A DNA stretch of 44,350 nt from Hymenobacter profundi (GTDB lineage Bacteria > Bacteroidota > Bacteroidia > Cytophagales > Hymenobacteraceae), in assembly GCF_019334315.1 (NCBI RefSeq), contig NZ_JAHWGL010000032.1, forward strand, positions 1 through 44,350, written 5' to 3'. The notes under the pieces are model-generated. The model did no database searches. It saw nothing but the letters and a program-made list of their open reading frames with translations, and was not told where the DNA came from. A program made the position numbers and the translations under genes. This document shows, piece by piece, positions 20,834-30,455 of the stretch. The stretch's first letter is position 1, and each line of letters starts with the position of its first letter.

Positions 20834-22420
20834 TTAGTAGCCTGTGTTCTGACGGAGAGTACCGTTGATGTTCCGGTCAATCTCCGACTGCGGGATAGGC
20901 AATAACAAGTTATTGGCTGTCAACCCCGTAACGGAGGCCCCATTCAGGCGGAGCGTGCGCTCTACCAGGGTGCCCGTACGGACCAGCGTAATACGGCGCT
21001 GCTCTTCTCCTATCAACTCGCGGGCGCGCTCGTCCAGAATAAAGTTGAGCGTGATATCCGAAGCCGTTACCTGGGCAGCTTTGGCACGGGTGCGCAACAC
21101 ATTAATGCTGGCTGCGGCATCGGCTAGCTTACCCTGCCGGAATTGGGCTTCTGCCAGCAGCAGGTAGGTTTCGCCCAGGCGCATCATGGTTATGTCCTTG
21201 ATGGTGCCAAACCCAAAGGTGTCGGTGGGGTCAAACTGATTCCACTTGGTGGTATAGGGCGTGATGTAGAAAATGGTATCCGAGCCCGTCAGGCCCGTTA
21301 CACGCTTACCGTACGTGGCAGTCTGCGAGGGGTCGTTGTAGTAGAAGCGACGCTTGAGATTATACTTCGAATTGCGCATATCGGCGCTTTCATCCTTGGG
21401 GTAGAGGCGGTAGTCGACCCAGTTGCTCAAGCGCAAACGTCCCAAGCCACGGCCACCCAGCGAGTCGGCCAGGGCCATACCCTTCACGTTGTAGTAGGCC
21501 GGCACCCACACACGGCGCTGCTGGGCGCTGGTTGTGGCACCGGGTACTAGCAGCTGCTGCTCAATACCCCAAATGAGCTCGGTGTTGCCTTGGTTGCGGC
21601 GCTGGTTACCGATAATAAACATATCGGAGAAGTAGTCGCCGGGCTGATTGGATTTCACCCCGTAGCGGGCCGTGATGAGCTTGTACTGACCACCGTCGAT
21701 TACCTCTTTGAGCACCTGCTCGGCCAGCGCGTTCTGATTGGTGCGCAAATATACCTCCCCCAGCAGGTGCTGCGCTGCCCCCTTCGCAATACGCCCCGAA
21801 ATCACGCGGCTGGCTGGCAATAGACTTGGAATAGCTGTTTTCAGATCGTTGATGATCAACTCATTGACTTCAGCAATAGGCGCGCGCGCAAAGTCGGTGC
21901 GGGCCGTTGTGACGGGTTCCGTTATTAGCGGCACATCGCCCCAGAGTGTTGCCAAGAAGTTGTAGGCGTAGGCACGGTAGAAGCGTGCTTCGGCGCTGAT
22001 GCGGTCTTTGTAGCCCTGGCGGAGCGTAGCGGGCGCCGTAGCGGCTCCGGCAATAATCTGGTTGGCGTTGTTGATCATCCGATAGGCCTGGTTCCAGAAT
22101 ACGTTGGCTCCCTGGTCCTGCGAGGTCAGCTGCGTGTAGTTGTAGTAGGGCACTTCCACCCCCTGCACCTGTCCCGGAATGGCCACATCGGTGCCCACCT
22201 GCATCACGCTCAACAAGCCTTGTTCGTCGGAGCGGGTGTACTGCTCGCGTACAACGGACTGCAAACCGGCCATAGCCGCCTCAAAGCCCAGCGAGTCTAC
22301 CAGTACTGTTTGGGGGGTGTATAAGGATTTTGGATCTTCATCCAAGTAGTCTTCGGCGCAGGAACTGAGCAGCTGCGTAGCGCCCAGCAAGCCAAAGCAA
22401 GCAACTATAATACGTTTCAT
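20834..22420 (-). CDS. SusD/RagB-family glycan-binding lipoprotein
   Basis: Surface lipoprotein that sits on the SusC barrel and captures oligosaccharides. The signal MKRIIVACFGLLGATQLLSSC ends in a lipobox with Cys21 as lipid anchor, followed by AEDYLDEDPKSLYTP, the usual SusD opening. The TPR-like core includes FYRAYAYNFLATLWGDVPLITEP, a typical SusD signature, and the C-terminus contains RARELIGEEQRR and LLLPIPQSEIDRN, also standard. The 528-residue length is normal. It starts 31 bp after the susC stop in the same operon. The bound glycan cannot be read from the sequence; arabinogalactan is inferred from the neighbours. Confidence 0.96.
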   Translation of the reverse strand: MKRIIVACFGLLGATQLLSSCAEDYLDEDPKSLYTPQTVLVDSLGFEAAMAGLQSVVREQYTRSDEQGLLSVMQVGTDVAIPGQVQGVEVPYYNYTQLTSQDQGANVFWNQAYRMINNANQIIAGAATAPATLRQGYKDRISAEARFYRAYAYNFLATLWGDVPLITEPVTTARTDFARAPIAEVNELIINDLKTAIPSLLPASRVISGRIAKGAAQHLLGEVYLRTNQNALAEQVLKEVIDGGQYKLITARYGVKSNQPGDYFSDMFIIGNQRRNQGNTELIWGIEQQLLVPGATTSAQQRRVWVPAYYNVKGMALADSLGGRGLGRLRLSNWVDYRLYPKDESADMRNSKYNLKRRFYYNDPSQTATYGKRVTGLTGSDTIFYITPYTTKWNQFDPTDTFGFGTIKDITMMRLGETYLLLAEAQFRQGKLADAAASINVLRTRAKAAQVTASDITLNFILDERARELIGEEQRRITLVRTGTLVERTLRLNGASVTGLTANNLLLPIPQSEIDRNINGTLRQNTGY

Positions 22421-22451
22421 ATCAGAAGCTGTAAAAGACGGGTAGGGAAGA

Positions 22452-25400
22452 TTAGCGCAGCGTCAGGTTGAGGCCGAACACGTAGGTAGCCACATTGGGG
22501 AAGTTGGGCGGCCCATTGCCGTCGGTGTTGCCCGTACCGTTGCCAAGCGTGTAGTTCTGCTCGGGGTCGTAGCCTACCCAGTCGGTCCAGGTATAGAGGT
22601 TGCGCCCGCTGATATAGGCCGATACTCCCCCCAGTTTGAGCCGCTCTACCAGGGCCGGAGCGAAGGTGTAGTTTAGTGTTATATCCTTGAGGCGGGTGAA
22701 GCTGGCATTGCTGGGGTAGCCGTAGCCGCGTGGGTTGAAATAGTTCAGCCCAGGGCGGTCCTGGCTCATGTTCTCGGGCGTCCAATAGCCTACTTCACGC
22801 GGGGTGTTCAGGCGCCCGCCCAGGTCCAGGAAGTTGAGCGTGGGGTTGTTTTTGAGTACGCCTTGCACCGTTTGGAAGAAAATGCGCAGGCTAAAGCCTT
22901 TGTAAGCAAAGGTGTTGGTAAGACCCGCCGAGTAGTCGGGCAGCGCAGTACCCAGGTACTGCCGGTCGAGGCTGGTGATGCGGCCGTCGCCGTTGAGGTC
23001 GGCAAATTTTAGGTCGCCGGGCTTGGCACCGGGGTCCAGCGCCGAGGGGTCTTCGCCTACCTGCCATACCCCTACCTTCTCATAGTCGTAGATAGCGCTC
23101 AGCGGCTTGCCAATGAAGCGGCGGTTGCCAATATCGTCGGTGCCATTGCCGTACAGATCCAGGATCTTGTTGCGGTTGCCGGAAATGTTGAAGTTGGTGC
23201 TCCAGTTGAAGCCGTTTTTGTCGATGTTAACGGAGGTCAGCGTCAGCTCAATGCCGCGGTTCTGCACGCGGCCAATGTTGTCCAGAATGGAGTTGTAGCC
23301 CGTTATAATCGGAATCTGGCGGGCCAGCAGCAGGTCTTTAGTTTTGGCATCGTAGTACTCCACCGTTCCCGACAGACGGTTGTTGAAGAAGCCAAAGTCC
23401 ACCGCGTAGTTTACGCTGGAGGTTTGCTCCCACTTCAAGTTCGCGTTGCCAAGACCAATATTACCGATAGTGCCTGCCCGCAGGGAAGTAGAAGCTACCC
23501 CACCGTATGCATATTGCCCTAGCGCCAAGCCTGTGATGGTGCCGTACGCCGGAATTGCTTCATTGCCAGTTATACCATAAGAAAAGCGCAGTTTCAGGTT
23601 GCTGATTTTGTTGTTATTGCGCAGGAAGGCTTCGTTGGCAATATTCCAGCCCACCGCCACCGAGGGGAAGATGGCGTATTTATCGGCATTGACTCCGAAT
23701 ACAGATGAACCGTCGCGGCGGGCCGTGGCCGTAAACAGGTAGCGGCTGTCGTAGTTGTAGTTGATGCGTCCCATCTGCGACACCAACGCCCGCCGCTCGC
23801 TGTACGAGCTGATGGTGGGCGTGTTGGAACCCGAGCCAATGCTGTTGAACCCAATTTCATCGTTGATGAAACCGCTCGCGTTTTCGGTGGTGGTGAAGTA
23901 CGTATTCTGCTGGGAGCTGTACAGCGCGGTTACATCAAAGTGGTGCTTGCCAATGTCTTTGTTGTAAATCAGCAGGTTCTCGATGGTGTAGTTCATCCGC
24001 TCATCATTGACAAGCTGGGCGCCACCGCGCAGGTTGCCAAAAGCCCGCCCTTCGTAGTAGGCGTAGCGGTAGGGCCGGTACGAGTAGGTAGCGTTCAGAC
24101 GGTACTTCAGGCCATCCAGGAAGTTGGGTGCTACCTCGGCGTAGCCCGTGCCTGTGAGCTGGTTGACGCGGCTCTCGCGGGTAGTGGTAAGGCCTACCAA
24201 TGGGTTCTTAATCAGCTGTTCTGGGGGCTGCGGGAAAACCGTGTAGGAACCATCGGGGTTGTAGATGGTACCGTATGGGCTCGCTACCTGGGCCAGGCTG
24301 AGGTCGGCGCGGCCGCCATCGTCGTTGTTGCTGGAAAAGAACGCCGACGTACCCACACGCAGCCAGGGCGTCAGGTTGGCGTCGATGTTGGTGCGCAGGC
24401 TGATGCGCTGGAACTGAAATCCTTTTACTACCCCCTTCTGCTTGAAATAGTCGCCCGACACGAAGTACTTCACGTCGTCCGTACCACCCGACACCGACAG
24501 GTTATGATCCTGAATCATGCCCTGCTGTGAAATCTCGTCGAACCAGTCTACCGTGCGGCCGGCTTCGTAGTTGGCCTGTTCGCCGAGGTTAGGCACTGGG
24601 GTTACGTTTAGCCCCCGCTGCCGGGCAAACTCCTGATATTTAGCGGAGTAAGCAGGGCCATCGAGCGGGCGCAGCCGGTTGTTCAGGTACTCGGGACCGA
24701 TATAGCCGTTGTAGCGAATCTGCGGCTTGCCGGTTTTACCTCGCTTGGTAGAGATAAGAATAACCCCGTTGGAGCCCCGCGTACCGTAAATGGCCGTGGA
24801 AGAAGCATCTTTTAGAATCTCAATGCTGGCAATGTCATTGGGATTGATGTCGTTGAGGTTACCCGGAAACGGCACCCCGTCCACAATCAGATAGGGGTCG
24901 GCGTTGGCCGTGATAGAGCGCACCCCCCGAATCCGGATGCTCGGCTGGTTGCCCGGCACACTCGATCCACCCGTAATCTGCACACCTGCCACCGCCCCTT
25001 GCAGCGCCTGCGCCACGTTCGAGACCGGCAGCTTCTCCAACCGGTCCTGCGGCACCGATACCACCGAGCCCGTCACGTCGGAGCGCTTCTGGGTGCCGTA
25101 GCCTACCACCACCACTTCCTCCAAGGCCTTGGTATCCGTCACCATTCGCACATCAAACGTGGTGCGGCTGCCCAGCGGAAACTCCTGCGAGGTGAAGCCG
25201 ATGGACGAAATCAACAATGTCCCCCCCTGGTTGGCAGTGGGTACCACCAGCGAAAAGCGGCCGTCGCCATCGGTGCCAGTCCCGATAGTGGTACCTTTCA
25301 CTACTACCGTCGCGCCGGGTAGGGGCTGGCCCTGGTCGTCGGTTACGCGGCCGGTAATGGTCTGGTCGACGGGAGCTGCCGCTGCCGTTGTGGAGCGCTC

Positions 25401-25514
25401 GTATGCTCCGGGGTGGCTGTGCGCAGCAGGCGCAACGAGGGCTACTTGCAAGGGTACAAGCGTCCCGCATAAGAGTAACGGTTTTACTCTCATAGAAGTG
25501 AAGGAATTTTGCAT
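22452..25514 (-). CDS. SusC/RagA-family TonB-linked outer membrane transporter
   Basis: Outer membrane beta-barrel that imports oligosaccharides using TonB energy, partner of the SusD protein. After the signal peptide comes a carboxypeptidase-D regulatory-like domain (TITGRVTDDQGQPLPGATVVVKGT), then the SusC signature EEVVVVGYGTQKRSDVTGSV and the plug domain (IRIRGVRSITANADPYLIVDG, SIEILKDASSTAIYGTRGSNG), then the barrel, with the last strand ending AGLNLTLR-like (FGLNLTLR). The length of 1020 residues is usual. ATG 25514 is used; ATG 25493 (MRVKPLLLCG) is a possible alternative. It is the first gene of the minus-strand arm, divergent from the HTCS gene, so it is the likely main target of that regulator. 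Confidence 0.96.
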   Translation of the reverse strand: MQNSFTSMRVKPLLLCGTLVPLQVALVAPAAHSHPGAYERSTTAAAAPVDQTITGRVTDDQGQPLPGATVVVKGTTIGTGTDGDGRFSLVVPTANQGGTLLISSIGFTSQEFPLGSRTTFDVRMVTDTKALEEVVVVGYGTQKRSDVTGSVVSVPQDRLEKLPVSNVAQALQGAVAGVQITGGSSVPGNQPSIRIRGVRSITANADPYLIVDGVPFPGNLNDINPNDIASIEILKDASSTAIYGTRGSNGVILISTKRGKTGKPQIRYNGYIGPEYLNNRLRPLDGPAYSAKYQEFARQRGLNVTPVPNLGEQANYEAGRTVDWFDEISQQGMIQDHNLSVSGGTDDVKYFVSGDYFKQKGVVKGFQFQRISLRTNIDANLTPWLRVGTSAFFSSNNDDGGRADLSLAQVASPYGTIYNPDGSYTVFPQPPEQLIKNPLVGLTTTRESRVNQLTGTGYAEVAPNFLDGLKYRLNATYSYRPYRYAYYEGRAFGNLRGGAQLVNDERMNYTIENLLIYNKDIGKHHFDVTALYSSQQNTYFTTTENASGFINDEIGFNSIGSGSNTPTISSYSERRALVSQMGRINYNYDSRYLFTATARRDGSSVFGVNADKYAIFPSVAVGWNIANEAFLRNNNKISNLKLRFSYGITGNEAIPAYGTITGLALGQYAYGGVASTSLRAGTIGNIGLGNANLKWEQTSSVNYAVDFGFFNNRLSGTVEYYDAKTKDLLLARQIPIITGYNSILDNIGRVQNRGIELTLTSVNIDKNGFNWSTNFNISGNRNKILDLYGNGTDDIGNRRFIGKPLSAIYDYEKVGVWQVGEDPSALDPGAKPGDLKFADLNGDGRITSLDRQYLGTALPDYSAGLTNTFAYKGFSLRIFFQTVQGVLKNNPTLNFLDLGGRLNTPREVGYWTPENMSQDRPGLNYFNPRGYGYPSNASFTRLKDITLNYTFAPALVERLKLGGVSAYISGRNLYTWTDWVGYDPEQNYTLGNGTGNTDGNGPPNFPNVATYVFGLNLTLR

Positions 25515-25885
25515 CTGGAGAGGACCAGTGCAAGGTGGGAGATGTAGAATTTTTCCAAAAAGTCTTCTGTAGGTAGGCGTTGTTGTCGGGGCGGGGCAGA
25601 GGGAGGTTGTTGTTCAGTGCAGACCAACCTATCCGTTTGTGGGCGTCTTCTTAGTAGTAGGTAAGCGCTGCTTTCAGCAACTACCACCGCGGTGTTGGGA
25701 ACTAGCCAAATGTAGAAGGAGCCCTAGAGGAGAGTAGGGGACAATTCAATCGAAAAAAGGGGTTAAATTGGTCATCCATTCTTCACACAATCGATTGATA
25801 TATACAACCAATCAAAATAACCTTTTCACCATCAGGTATTTGCATCCTTATTTAGCTCTCTTACCGCTTTTCTTTTTCTTTCTGA
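25515..25885. promoter_or_regulatory. Divergent susC / HTCS control region
   Basis: This 371-bp AT-richer gap separates the starts of susC (minus) and the HTCS gene (plus) and should hold both promoters and the HTCS operator. One candidate Bacteroidota -7 element is annotated separately. I see no clear pair of direct repeats that I would call the AraC-type binding site. Confidence 0.6.
25707..25714 (-). promoter_or_regulatory. Candidate -7 element for susC
   Basis: Read on the minus strand this is TACATTTG, an exact match to the Bacteroidota -7 consensus TAnnTTTG. A TTG lies about 27 nt upstream, somewhat farther than the usual -33 spacing. It would give a susC leader of roughly 190 nt. A single short motif is weak evidence. 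Confidence 0.35.
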
Positions 25886-28800
25886 ATGGCTAACCGCAAT
25901 CGTTTGCAAACTCACCTCCGAGACATTCTAGTATTCCCTTCTACCCCATTTTTTGCGGTCCTGAAGGAGGTATGTATCCGGTATATCTGGGGTGTTTTGC
26001 TGACGCTGGCTGGAGGCCACCAAGCACTGGCGCAGAGCGCGCCCAGTGCCTTTCGCTTCGAGCACCTGACCGTCAACGAAGGCCTTTCGCACAGCGACGG
26101 CATGGCCGTGACCCAGGACCGGGCCGGCTTTATCTGGGTAGGCACCAACCGCGGCCTCAACCGCTACGACGGCTACACCCTGAAGCAGTACTCGCTGCCC
26201 GTGAACCCGCACAACGGCATTTCCAGCAATCGGATTTCGGTGCTGCATGTGGGGGCCGGGGGCCGGCTATGGGTAGGCACCGAGCGGGCGGGTCTGAGTT
26301 TATATAATGCCGATCAGGACGACTTTTTTCGACTCGATGAGCAGCACATTCCGGCGGCATACCAGGCGCAGGCGCGGCTGCTGGCCCAGTCCGACGTCAC
26401 GGCCCTGGTATCGGATACGCTGGGGCGTTTGTGGGTAGGCACCGGCCGCAACGGGCTGTTTGCACTGAGCTTCGACCGCCAAGGCCGGGTGCAGCGTCTG
26501 CAACAACTGCCGCCTACCCTACCCGGCCGGGCCGCTCTCACACGCATCACCAGCCTAGCCCTTGATGTCGAAGGCAAGCTGTGGGTGGGTAGCAGCAGCC
26601 ACGGCCTGTCGGTTATTCGCACCACCCAACCCCTGCTAGATCTGCATGCTACGGAGCTGTCTACCAAACCGGTACGCGTCCTGCACCTCGACCACCACGG
26701 TGACCTATGGATAGGCACCGACCACCACGTGTACTGGGTGAGTGCCGCCAACCGCCGCACCGTGCGCGAGCTGGCAGCCCACCCCCTACCCCAGGAGTTG
26801 CCGCTGGTGCAGTCGGTTTACACCGATTCGTTTGAGCGGCTGTGGGTGGGCACCATCTACGGGCTGTATGTGTGGGAGGCCGGCAACCGCACGGCCGTGG
26901 CGCCCCCGCTGCGCGCCGCAGCCCCTACCCTGTTTATGCCTCAGGACGGGGAGCCGTTCAGCATCAACTCTGAGCGAATTCATCAGATTTTTGAAGACCA
27001 GCACCAAGTGATGTGGCTGTGCGCTTCGGCCGGCGGCCTCAACAAGGTAGACTTGCGCCAGAAGCCTTTTGGCAGCATCCGGCAGCAGCTCACGGGGCGG
27101 CTGGCCTTGTCCAACAACTACGTCAACGCTATTTTCAAGGAGGAAGCGCGCAACACGCTCTGGTTTGGCACCCGCAACGGGGTAGCCAGCTACGACCTGG
27201 CCCAACACACCTACCATAACTACCTCAACCAACAGAGCGGGGGCGCCCGCGGCATCGATGTCTCGGCGGTTTTCCAGGCCACCAACGGCACGTTCTGGTT
27301 TGGCACGCGCGGCCACGGCCTGGTCACGCTCAGCCGCGCCAACGGCCAGGAAAAGCTGACCACCTACGATAAACTGCCCGACGGCTCGCTGCTCAGCAAC
27401 ACGGCCATCGAGCGCATCACCCAGGACCAGCGTGGCACGGTATGGGTGGGTACGTTTTCGGCGGGCTTATACTGTTTCAGCCCCGAGGGGCAGTACTTGG
27501 CCACCTACAATACTTCCAACAGTACGCTGCCTACCAATCAGTTATCTTTTCTACTTTATGATGCCAAGCGCGACGTGCTGTGGGCCAGCACCCGCGACGC
27601 GGGCCTGCTGAAACTGCGTGCTACGCCTACCGCGGTGCGCCTGCTGCACCACTACCAATACGCGCCGGGTAAGCCCAACAGCCTGCGCGTAAACTACGTG
27701 TGGCCCTTGCTGCTCGACGAGCAAAATGCGCTCTGGATTGGTACCATTGGGGGCGGCTTGCACCAGCTGCGCACCGATGCCGCCGGGCACGAAACCATCC
27801 GGTCCTACTTCAGGCAGCTGCCGGAGGAGGATGTGGAGAGCATCCTGGCCGATGAGGCCGGCCACCTCTGGATTGGCGGCACGGGCCTCTACCGCTTCAC
27901 GCCCGCCACCCGCCAGTACCTGCGCTATGACGTGGCCGACGGCTTGCAAAGCAACTCCTTCAAGATTGGCTCGGCGGCCCGCGCCCAGGATGGTACTCTA
28001 TACTTTGGGGGCATCAACGGCATCAATTACTTCCAACCCTCTGATATTCAGGCCAACCCCTACGCGCCGGTGGTGCAGCTGACCGACCTACGCGTGACCA
28101 ACCGCCCCGTGGCCGTGGGCGACACCCTGAATGGTCGCGTGCTGCTCCGGCAGGCACTATCGGTGCCGCAGACGGTGACTATCCGCAACGCCGAAAACGA
28201 CTTTCTGGTGGAGTTTGTGGCCCTGAACTACGCCAATCCGCAGAAAAGCCGCTACGCCTACCGCCTGGTAGGCTACAATGAAGAATGGGTATACCCCGCA
28301 CCAGGACAGCGCACGGCCAGCTTTGCCAACCTGCCCGCGGGCAATTATACGTTGGAGGTGAAGGCCAGCAATGGCGAGGGCGTGTGGTCGAAGCGCTATG
28401 CCACCATGCAGTTTGAGGTGCTGGCGCCCTGGTGGCGCACGTGGTGGGCCTACCTACTGTACGCGATGGCTGCGCTGGGCGCGGTAGCCTGGTTTCGGCG
28501 TGTGGAAATGGCCCAGCAACAGCTCAAAAATCGCCTGGTGCTGGAGCAGTTTCAGGCCGAAAAGGAGAAGGAGCTGACCGATTTGAAGTTGGGCTTCTTC
28601 ACCAATATCTCCCACGAGTTGCGCACCCCGCTCACCCTGATTCTGGGGCCGATGGAGGAAATTATGCGCGCCGCCGGCCCCGTAGCCGACCTGCGCGGCA
28701 AGGTGCAACTCATGCATCGCCAAACGCGCAAGCTGCTGGAGCTGGTGAACCAACTACTCGATTTTCGTAAGGTGGAAACCGGCCACGTGCCCCTGCGCAC

Positions 28801-30229
28801 CCAGCGCGCCGATGCCGTGCGCTTCCTCACCGACACCTACTCCGTTTTCCAACTGAAAGCCCAGGAGCGCAATGTGGCCTACCTCCTGGACGTGCCTGCC
28901 CAACCGGTGCCACTGTATTTCGACCGCAGCAAGCTGGAGATTATCCTGACCAACCTGCTGGCCAATGCCTTCAAATACACCCGCAACAAAGGCCGGGTAG
29001 AGCTGGCGGCTATGGTTATTGGCAATGCCCAAGGCGAAGCGCTCTACCACCAGGGGCAACTTACGGGTAATTACCTGAAAATTAACGTAACAGATACGGG
29101 TGTGGGCATTAAGGCCAGCGAGCTGGGACGTATTTTCGACCCTTACTACCAAGCCTCGCACACCGATACCCTGCGCATGACGGGCACGGGCATTGGCCTG
29201 TCGCTGGCGCGGCAGTTTGCCGAGCGCCACGGCGGGCAGCTCGTCGTGAGCAGCACCCAGGGGGTAGGCACCACCTTCGAGCTGCGCCTGCCGTTGGGCG
29301 CGCAGCATCTCAAGCCCGAAGATATTCAGTCAGAGGATGTTCAGTCAGAAGAAGATACACTTCCTACCTACATCGAGTCGGAAGGGTTGTTTGATGTGCT
29401 TGAAGTAGAGGAAGTGCCGGCCACCCTACCCACCACGCCGGCTGGGCCGCCGCGCTTGCTGGTGGTGGAAGACAACGACGAAGTACGCCAGTATCTGCAA
29501 CAGCTTTTTGCGGCCGAGTATGACGTGCTGACGGCTACCGACGGCCTGGAGGGCTGGGACGAAGCCCTGCAACACCTCCCCGACCTGATTATTTCGGACG
29601 TGATGATGCCGCACTCCGATGGGCTGGAACTGTGCCAACGCGTGAAGCAGCATCCCAAAACCGCGCATATTCCGCTGCTGCTGCTCACAGCCCGCACCGC
29701 CGAAACCCATCAGCTAGAGGGCTTGGGCCTGGGCGCCGACGACTACATGAGCAAGCCCTTCAATCCTACCCTGCTGCTGGCCAAGGCAGAAGCCCTACTG
29801 CGCAACCGCCGCAAGCTGCACGAGTACTACCAACGTCACATCTTACTAGAGCCCACCGAAATAACCGTTCCCGACGCCGACCGCGAGTTTCTGGAAAACG
29901 CCATGCGCGTGGTGGAAGAACACCTTGAAGACGCCGAATTCAACGTGCAGGTGTTGGTGCGAAAGGTAGGCATGAGCCAGTCGGTGTTCTATCGGCGCAT
30001 TAAGAGCATCACGGGCCAGACAGTGGTCGAGTTCATCCGCGACGTGCGCATGAAACGCGCCGCCCAGCTACTGGCCGGCACCACCATGCGCGTGTCGGAG
30101 GTGGCGTTTCAGGTGGGCATTGAGGACGCCAAGTACTTCCGCAAGATGTTTCAGAAGATCTACAGCGTGACGCCCTCCGAGTACGCCCGGCAGCATCGGC
30201 AGGGCAAGGAGGCAGCTTCTGTGGAGTAG
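25886..30229 (+). CDS. Hybrid two-component system regulator (HTCS) of the PUL
   Basis: One-protein sensor, kinase and transcription factor that detects an oligosaccharide in the periplasm and activates the PUL. In order: signal/anchor near residues 30-50, two seven-bladed Reg_prop propellers (about 55-760, repeated WVGT/WIGT motifs), Y_Y_Y domain (to about 840), one transmembrane segment (about 851-870), HisKA with phosphoacceptor His910 in FFTNISHELRTPLTL, HATPase (NLLANAFKYT, DTGVGI, GTGIGLSLA), receiver domain (about 1193-1305, phosphoacceptor Asp1238 in LIISDVMMP, Lys in SKPF) and a C-terminal AraC-type HTH (about 1350-1435). All key residues are intact. It is divergent from susC and followed by a perfect inverted repeat, then by the plus-strand catabolic arm, so it probably controls both arms. 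Confidence 0.97.
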   Translation: MANRNRLQTHLRDILVFPSTPFFAVLKEVCIRYIWGVLLTLAGGHQALAQSAPSAFRFEHLTVNEGLSHSDGMAVTQDRAGFIWVGTNRGLNRYDGYTLKQYSLPVNPHNGISSNRISVLHVGAGGRLWVGTERAGLSLYNADQDDFFRLDEQHIPAAYQAQARLLAQSDVTALVSDTLGRLWVGTGRNGLFALSFDRQGRVQRLQQLPPTLPGRAALTRITSLALDVEGKLWVGSSSHGLSVIRTTQPLLDLHATELSTKPVRVLHLDHHGDLWIGTDHHVYWVSAANRRTVRELAAHPLPQELPLVQSVYTDSFERLWVGTIYGLYVWEAGNRTAVAPPLRAAAPTLFMPQDGEPFSINSERIHQIFEDQHQVMWLCASAGGLNKVDLRQKPFGSIRQQLTGRLALSNNYVNAIFKEEARNTLWFGTRNGVASYDLAQHTYHNYLNQQSGGARGIDVSAVFQATNGTFWFGTRGHGLVTLSRANGQEKLTTYDKLPDGSLLSNTAIERITQDQRGTVWVGTFSAGLYCFSPEGQYLATYNTSNSTLPTNQLSFLLYDAKRDVLWASTRDAGLLKLRATPTAVRLLHHYQYAPGKPNSLRVNYVWPLLLDEQNALWIGTIGGGLHQLRTDAAGHETIRSYFRQLPEEDVESILADEAGHLWIGGTGLYRFTPATRQYLRYDVADGLQSNSFKIGSAARAQDGTLYFGGINGINYFQPSDIQANPYAPVVQLTDLRVTNRPVAVGDTLNGRVLLRQALSVPQTVTIRNAENDFLVEFVALNYANPQKSRYAYRLVGYNEEWVYPAPGQRTASFANLPAGNYTLEVKASNGEGVWSKRYATMQFEVLAPWWRTWWAYLLYAMAALGAVAWFRRVEMAQQQLKNRLVLEQFQAEKEKELTDLKLGFFTNISHELRTPLTLILGPMEEIMRAAGPVADLRGKVQLMHRQTRKLLELVNQLLDFRKVETGHVPLRTQRADAVRFLTDTYSVFQLKAQERNVAYLLDVPAQPVPLYFDRSKLEIILTNLLANAFKYTRNKGRVELAAMVIGNAQGEALYHQGQLTGNYLKINVTDTGVGIKASELGRIFDPYYQASHTDTLRMTGTGIGLSLARQFAERHGGQLVVSSTQGVGTTFELRLPLGAQHLKPEDIQSEDVQSEEDTLPTYIESEGLFDVLEVEEVPATLPTTPAGPPRLLVVEDNDEVRQYLQQLFAAEYDVLTATDGLEGWDEALQHLPDLIISDVMMPHSDGLELCQRVKQHPKTAHIPLLLLTARTAETHQLEGLGLGADDYMSKPFNPTLLLAKAEALLRNRRKLHEYYQRHILLEPTEITVPDADREFLENAMRVVEEHLEDAEFNVQVLVRKVGMSQSVFYRRIKSITGQTVVEFIRDVRMKRAAQLLAGTTMRVSEVAFQVGIEDAKYFRKMFQKIYSVTPSEYARQHRQGKEAASVE

Positions 30230-30243
30230 GCCTATCGAATGGG

Positions 30244-30349
30244 GAGGCCGTCATGCTGAGCTTGCCGAAGCATCTCGCGTGCTGACGTCTGGATTACCGT
30301 TGTAACGTCAGCACGCGAGATGCTTCGGCAAGCTCAGCATGACGGCCTC
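30244..30349. repeat. Perfect 45-bp inverted repeat with 16-nt loop (CATGCTGAGC family)
   Basis: Arms at 30244-30288 and 30305-30349 are exact reverse complements over 45 bases, with loop 30289-30304. Arm landmarks are GTCATGCTGAGC, GCCGAAGCATCTCGCG and TGCTGACGT. It begins 15 bp after the HTCS stop, so it would also form a very stable hairpin at the 3' end of the HTCS transcript. It is a dispersed-repeat family member rather than an ordinary terminator, since no T-run follows. Confidence 0.95.
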
Positions 30350-30455
30350 TATTTGAACTGCTAGGCGAATATCTCCCCCCTAATCTGAGGATCCGCCCCC
30401 CTACCGTGTGCGGGCAGATGCCTACTATTGTGGATACATTCCCTACCCTACTCCT